NCBI GenBank assembly: GCA_000611775.1
Contig: KK106982.1
Coordinates: 4,410,996-4,474,995 of the forward strand
Reading direction: 5' to 3'
DNA: 64,000 bases
Source: Umbilicaria muhlenbergii
Lineage: Eukaryota; Ascomycota; Lecanoromycetes; Umbilicariales; Umbilicariaceae
The stretch's first letter is position 1; each line of letters starts with the position of its first letter. The position numbers and the translations under genes are program-made. The notes beneath the pieces were generated by a model. It ran no database searches. It saw nothing but the letters and a program-made list of their open reading frames with translations, and was not told the origin of the DNA. Below, one piece after another: positions 58,257 to 64,000 of the stretch.

Positions 58257-59163
58257 ACTTGTAATCTGGGAATCACCACAGCGATGGGAAAGCTTCGCAA
58301 TAATAGAAAGGCGCCGATTTGGTACGGCTAACTTACATGAGTTGTTGTCCCTTATTTCCATTGCGTACCACTTCGAGCTCTCTCGATCTTATCGAGGCAC
58401 CGCGTTGCCTCGCGCGATGACCAAACTCGGCCTCTAATTTTTCCCGCACGGGTCGCACCGGAATGTCGTGTAGTCTTCAATGAAGGAACAAGCATTCTTG
58501 TTTCGCCTCGAGACCTGGATATCGTCCTCTCTGCCGCAATCATAAAGCGTCGCTATTTCGGTGCTGTTGCTGCACCACGCTACTTCGGACGAACGTATCC
58601 GGTTTGTGAGTCTTTTGATGCCACCAGACAGATATCGGTCCAGGACGTTGTATAGTTTGCATGAATGCCTTCTTGGCCTCGAGTCCTGTCTTGCAAATGG
58701 GAAGACAATACATTTCGAAACCGATCGTAGCCGCAGACCAGCGGGTTTTATGAGCACTGATATGAGGGAAAACAAGGCAAAAGAGCCATATTGGCCGGTT
58801 GGCGTGGCGGATGTATATATGAAAACCAGGGCAAACCGCAATTCAATGAAAGAGCTTGCTATTGCCAAGGCGCCTGCCTAATACAGCTTCCTCCTCTTCT
58901 TTGTGCGTGTTCCTCAACGCGGAGGATAGCTATAGGAAACATTAGAAAGGAGAAGAATCACCATAGCAAAAACAGCTGGGAGAGGAGTACGTAGAGAGAA
59001 AGAGAACACACGCACCCGAGCCCGTTTAAGTAGACCCGAATGACGCCGCGTGAAGGCAGGCCAGGCCGTGAAGCAAAGGCCACAGGCCCAGTTCGGAACT
59101 GAAGGATACGGATATGGACTGGAATGGACCGGTGAAGCAGGTCGTGAAGCAAAGCACACGGGT

Positions 59164-59500
59164 ACATGTCGGACGTGGCTGGCGAACAGCGAGTAAACCC
59201 GAGCAGTGGGTGTGTAAGATGCTCATTCACCACCATCACTGGTCATAGCCATGAAGCAACCACCTGACAACAGAAGGCACATTCAACAACACAGAAAGCG
59301 TGATCCGTAGGCGCAGTCACGGGGTTCTCCAGTGAAGCAATCAGCATTATACATCGGGTATCTCAACACTAACCAGCGCCATGATTATCCCTCCCACACG
59401 ACATCCGCAATCAAACTCCCCGCCCTTTAACAACAGCTCCAACCTCTAGGACTCTCCCATCCCCGCAACAAGATCATAATACTACTCCTCATCCACCCCA
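59164..59500. repeat. Tail duplication of ELMO-like gene, distal copy
   Basis: Plus-strand ACATGTC, GGCGAACAGCGAG, GGGTATCTCAACACTAACC, and finally ATCATAATACTACTCCTCAT all recur in order at 59513-59877. The last block corresponds on the minus strand to the GVDEEYYYD end of the ELMO-like protein, but here one Tyr codon is TAG. Confidence 0.65.
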
Positions 59501-59512
59501 AAGCATATGGGC

Positions 59513-59877
59513 ACATGTCAACGCGGACGCCGAACAGCGAGGAAAGCCGAACAGTGGATACGAAGGAGTATAATTCACCGGCGTTACGGGTCGTAGTCAT
59601 GAACGAAGCACCTGACAAGAGAAGGGACATTCACCAGTCATGAGTGGATGGATGACCTGGAGGAGCAATCACGGAGTTCTCTTCTGAAGTAATCAGCACC
59701 ATGAATAGGGTATCTCAACACTAACCAGCGCCACGAGTATCCCACCAATACAACTCCCAACCCTCCAGAAACCCGGCACTTTCACAACACCCCCGTCCTC
59801 TCACAATACCCCATTTCCCAGTCCTTAAACCCTCACATCCCGCCAAAAACATCATAATAATACTCCTCATCCACCCC
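59513..59877. repeat. Tail duplication of ELMO-like gene, proximal copy
   Basis: Contains the true last codons and stop of the ELMO-like gene (stop at 59833) plus about 320 bp of its 3' flank. It aligns with 59164-59500, offset about 350-378 bp because of indels. Confidence 0.65.
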
Positions 59878-62062
59878 CTCCCTCCCCGGCACCACCATCT
59901 CCTCCCCCGACCCCACCTCATCAAACCTAACATTCAGCAACCGAATCTTCAACCCATACTCCCCGACCAACCCAATCAGTTTATTCGTCTCGGCCGTAAT
60001 CGGCTGCTGATTGAGTAACATCAGCAATCCATCCAGCCATTCGGACGCCAAGCTATGCGACGGTGGATGCAGGGTCAAAAGCACGGATTCCGCGCGCGGT
60101 GGCGGTTTCGCGGACAGGTTGCGTTCTGCGTGGCGGGGGGTGGAGGTGTGGCCGGGGGGGAGGGTGAGGTAGCCGTGGATGGTGATTTTAGTGGTGGAGG
60201 AGGGTTTGTGGAGGTTTTTGAGGGTAGAGGTTGAGGAGGTGGAGTCGCTGGATGCGGAGACGTTAGAGGCGACAGAGGAGACGATCGAGAGATCGACTGG
60301 AGCTTTGTATTAGCGGAACTATTCGTCAAGGTCAAGGGTATGGGTGGTTCACTTTTCTCGGGTAGCATGTCCAGACTAGGTTCGTAATCGCCTTGGGCGT
60401 CGAAATCTGCAAAGTGGAGATATCGGCGGTTGTGAGATAGTCGCACGAATCGGTACGACGACGGTAGTGAGCGTTTGAGGTCTTGCTTCGTGACGGGACC
60501 GGCTTCGGCTTTGTAGCCAAGGCCGTTGGGAAACCAGGCGCCTTGTAGCAAGCATCGGATACGCTGCTCCTTTACAAACTGCAAAGCTTCGTGATTGAGC
60601 TCGTCGCGGACCTGTCGGAGGTGATGGCCCCATGCGTCTTCGTATGTCAGTTCGAACAGCTCCATCTGCAGTTCTCGCAATCTTTGATAATCGAATTCCG
60701 CCAGTTCATCTTCCACCTCTTGCACGTCTTTGGTGCGTGAGGCGCCTCCTACTACTGCTCCAAGTAGAATGCGGACAAGATCCATCACCTTCGTGAAATC
60801 CTCCAGCTCCGCACCTGTAGCCTTCCATAGGCGGAAGAAGGCTTGCAGACCAGAAGTATGAAGCCTTGACCATTGCAGTATCAAAGGCTTGAAAACCTTA
60901 TCGAAGCTCGATCGTGACTCTAGCGCTAGGTAGCTCTTTGCGTCCTCCAGGTCTGGCTTGTCAATCTCAAAGTGCTCGTATAAGATGGCAGTTACGGCTA
61001 GACTTGCTCTCGCAATTGGACATCTTTGTTCTACTGGTTTTGTTGATTGTTCAAGTAGCAACTTCTGGAAACCGTCTTCGTTTTTCTTAACATAGTCTGT
61101 CAGATCCATCATGCCCAGAAAGCCCACCTCCTCAAACTCCCACGCAGGGCTCTCCGTGTCGAAACCCAACCGTCTCCATTTCTCCGGGTTATGTCGCCTT
61201 CTCGTCCCATCGTCGCCGGTCTCCGCTGTTTCCGGACGCTTCTCCGGATTGCTTGCGAGATGTATACTCTTGAGCGCCCGCCGGTGTTCTGACCGCTCAA
61301 GATCGACCTCGATATCTCTCCACTTCCTCAGCAGCACTTTTGAAAGAGCTTGAAATTCCAAAAGCGGTTGAGCTAGATCTTGCAATGCTGTGCTCTGCAT
61401 AAGCGCATACGCCGCCTTGATGACACCCAAATCCTGCAATCTCTTGATGAATTTTGGCCACTCCGCATCCGAGTCGGTCGTAACAGCGTCCCGCATGAGC
61501 GAATTAATCAGTTGCAGGGCGTTAGCGCACAATGCATGGTCGGCGGAGGAAAGCCTGCTGACAAGCATCTCAAGAAATTGGGGATAGACGGCAATGGCAG
61601 GCTTCAGGGCACGAAAACCAAAGGCGTCTGGCTGAGATGATTTGCTAGTTGCGGTATAAGGATGGGAAACGACGGCAACGAGAATGGACATGGCGCCGCG
61701 CAGGATGTTGACCAATGGATGGGTAACAACGAGCTCGACAACCTGGAAAGTCATACGTCAAATGAGGGCCCAGAACCTCACATCAGGATGCTCACTCTCT
61801 CAACCAAGTCCTGGTTGACATATTCCCAACCCTTGTCCACCTCAAGGAGCCTCGAGAACGACGTGAGACTGTAGGCAAGAGTATTTCCCGCGGCGTGTAG
61901 CGTAAGGTATCGCAGTCTCGTAAGCCCCCCTTGCGAAATGAACACGTCCGCAAAGGAAGGATCGCCAATGTTTGATTGTAACTTGAATGCCGCCATCTTG
62001 CGGACCCCATCTTCGTCGCTCCCCAGCCGCTCGACGAGCTCCGAGATGTTGATGCTTTCCAT
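59833..62062 (-). CDS. ELMO/CED-12-like protein
   Basis: Family that pairs with DOCK-type GEFs to activate Rac-like GTPases in actin control. Three exons: 61796-62062, 60353-61742, 59833-60296 (introns 53 and 56 nt), 706 aa, close to animal ELMO length. The N-terminal half is armadillo-like (VERLGSDEDGVRKMAAFKLQ, FVDVFISQGGLTRLRYLTLH-type helices, ALQLINSLMRDAVTTDSDAE). The ELMO core follows from about residue 350 (DLEDAKSYLALESRSSFDKV, FFRLWKATGAELEDFTKVMD). The C-terminal third is a PH domain: QGAWFPNGLGYK, RFVRLSHNRRYLHFADFDAQ, and IDLSIVSSVA with ITIHGYLTLPPG created by the last splice, ending in the helix WLDGLLMLLNQQPIT and GLKIRLLNVRFDEV. Ignoring the last splice would give a proline-rich nonsense tail, so the three-exon model is preferred. 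Confidence 0.85.
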
Positions 62063-64000
62063 ACTTGACTGTTCCCAGTACTCTGCAACGTAGACGTGTT
62101 GTCAGAGAGATGACGTACGCATGGCGGTAGATTAAGCCTACCCTATTACAAAGTGTGCGAGACGGTCCAATGCATTAGCTGACTTTCTAAGAGCTCTAAG
62201 AGTTTACAGCTTGAGTCTCCTGGCGCATATAGCATATATAGATCTGTCGCGCTTGTCGCGCTTGTCGCGCTTATATCCCGCTTCGCTCCGCCCTCCTCGG
62301 CCTCAGTGAGCCCAACATCGATCATCCGGAGGAAATGAGCAATGCATTGGGCTCAGCGCTTGGGCGCAAAACGCTTGGATCTGTCTGAAAGAGGGCAGGG
62401 AGGCAGACGACATTCTAAGTTCAGGCCGTCACACTACAAGGGGCTTGCAGAGCACGACAACTGGCCACTCCCAAGATGAGTTTGTAAAGAGAATCGCGTT
62501 TGGCTTCCGAATTTGACTACCTATCCATGATTGTTGTTGTCTGGGAGTGCTATCGCACGATCCAGTCTCACGACGCTTGGTAAACATTGGTCTGAGCAGA
62601 TAAGCCCTCATTGTGGTAGCCCAAGCAGTGGGCATGAAGCTGCCGCAAGCCTGTGAGCCGGGGACTTGATGCCAGCTGTCAACCCCACACCCCCACCCTC
62701 GTCCTCGCGGCTCGTGTAAACGCTGGACAGCCATACAATCGGCGACCACCCTGAGGCGCATCGCAATATGAGATTAGTCGCTCCTTCTCCGGTGGTTATT
62801 CGGAGCAGTCTCCGAACGGAGGGTTGTAGCGGCGACATTCAATTGAATACGAAGCCGAGGTCGGAGCCTGAAGCCAGCTTATTCTACTGTGTTAGTAGCT
62901 CCTTGCGACTCAAGTCTGTAGTTTAACGTTGTTTAATGCGTAATACCAGAAGTAAAAGAACCAATGAGTTGGAAACGAAGCCGAGGGCCCGCATTGGTCC
63001 AGTAAACCAGGCGACATCTTACAACTTAAGAATTGCTGGTGAACTGCCGAGACTGCTGTTCCGTCCAAGATGACCTCAATGGCGGGTCCTGCACCGGCAT
63101 ACTAGCTTTTCTATCATGGTCTCACGTTATCGTGTTGTGTCCTGTTCGTACGATTATGGTGAAGTGTACATATCATCGAGGTTCTTCGATCAGGCAGCTT
63201 CTCCAAGAAAACTACGCTACGCCAACAAGGAGCAGGAGAAAGGATCAGGAGTGACGCGGACACCTACAATCTACGGCCAAACATTTCTTAACTACTGATG
63301 GATGTGGACTCTGGGACTGCTTAGACTCGATCGTCAGCGCCGAGGCTACCCAGACCGCGAACGGATAATGGGCTTGGAGGATTTGTATCCTCGGTAGAAC
63401 CCCCGCATCCCTATATTGGGGATCCTTGAGGATCAGACAGTTTTAAGTCGTTGTCGTAAAGCATCTTGGACCGCATAGAGGGGTAACTTGCAGGTTCAGA
63501 GGCATCTTGAAAGTAGGAAAATAAAGGTAGTTGGCAGATCTCCACTTTGCGGCATTCGGCGTGAGTTCGTATCAGATTCCCTCAACCTTCAGCCGCAAAC
63601 GAGCGTGGCGGAGAGAAACGTTTGACTCAAACAAGGAATTGCGGTACAAGGTACAAACGAGATCAAGGAAAGAAAGAACGCGATAAGAGGGGTACGGGAG
63701 TACAAGCGACACGCTTTCAGATCTCACCAATATTAGGAATGCATAAGACGAGAGCAGGGAGAGAGATAAGGCACATGCAGAGGAGCGACGTTTGACGGCT
63801 GTCGTGAGACGTGACTCGTCTGAGTGAGAGTCGTCTCAATTATTGGCGCTCGAATGCGGGAGACGTTACTGTACGTCGTTGCGTGTGGGTACCAACTCCC
63901 TGTAAAAACGCCACACGGCAAGGTATGCGTATGGCCGTGCCTACCTATGCATTCGAGCTCATCCGCCAGCCGAGCGGTCTGTGCATTTTATATCAATTAG
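62063..64000. other. ELMO-like promoter and terminal region, no gene recognised
   Basis: About 1.9 kb. Near 62241-62275 GTCGCGCTT is repeated three times in tandem. An imperfect inverted repeat (TGAGACG ... CGTCTCA) spans 63805-63838. No coding region, tRNA or mobile element is supported. Confidence 0.4.

Larger units (their letters stand above)
57542..59832. other. Gene-poor region downstream of the ELMO-like gene
   Basis: About 2.3 kb without a recognised gene; it contains a 41-bp tandem repeat and a partial tandem duplication of the ELMO-like gene's tail. Confidence 0.45.

Noticed and set aside
49364-59832. Transposon as explanation for the gene-poor region
   Set aside because: I found no transposase, reverse transcriptase, LTR pair, terminal inverted repeat or target-site duplication that I could support.
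60075-60352. Proline/threonine-rich C-terminus for the ELMO-like protein
   Set aside because: It arises from reading through the last intron; splicing 60352-60297 restores the PH-domain sequence to 59833.
1-64000. rRNA genes, CRISPR arrays, bacterial-type operons or riboswitches
   Set aside because: None seen; the window is eukaryotic nuclear DNA with spliced genes.

Overview
The window is nuclear DNA of a filamentous ascomycete (Pezizomycotina). The evidence is many short spliceosomal introns of about 42-66 nt with GT(A/G)NGT donors and CTAAC/CTGAC-type branch sites, and fungal versions of TRM5, NF-YA/HapB, UncA kinesin, a YPR097W-like PX protein and TMA22. Class is not fixed by sequence alone; Dothideomycetes or a near relative is an inference. 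Exon borders below were worked out by hand from reading frame, splice signals and remembered protein families, so they are models and not transcript evidence. There are two assembly gaps (2282-2856 and 16038-16093).

Layout. 0.4-9.3 kb is a dense housekeeping block: TRM5 (+), RPB4 (+), RPN10 (-), a borealin-like chromosomal passenger protein (+) and eIF3d (+). 9.3-13.6 kb is a very long non-coding stretch leading into hapB/NF-YA (+), with scattered CCAAT boxes and a TATA-like element. 16.0-21.0 kb is a kinesin-3 (uncA, -) whose C-terminus runs into the second gap. 21.7-28.4 kb is an accessory, decaying island: an agarase-like glycoside hydrolase pseudogene, a tRNA-Tyr-like relic, and a broken SAP/C2H2 zinc-finger locus with tandemly repeated exon-intron modules. 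28.4-30.9 kb has a GRF zinc-finger protein and an AlkB-type dioxygenase.

Three paralogous BTB-like genes lie at 31.4-33.0 (+, frameshifted), 34.1-35.8 (+, intact) and 47.8-49.4 kb (-, in-frame stop). Between the second and third is a conserved block: PX/DUF3818 protein (+), SDH1 (-), RPT1 (-), CCT4 (+) and TMA22 (-). 49.4-59.8 kb is gene-poor, with a direct repeat, a degenerate kinase-like remnant, unrecognised ORF fragments and a partial tandem duplication of the tail of the next gene. An ELMO/CED-12-like gene (-) occupies 59.8-62.1 kb, and the last 2 kb shows no supported gene.

How the genes relate: they are mostly independent housekeeping units, as usual in fungi. RPN10 and RPT1 both belong to the 26S proteasome regulatory particle, and RPT1 and CCT4 share a 413-bp divergent promoter region. 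eIF3d and TMA22 act in translation, TRM5 in tRNA modification. No intact transposon, rRNA, CRISPR array or biosynthetic gene cluster was seen. The most unusual material is in the two decaying islands and the BTB-like family.
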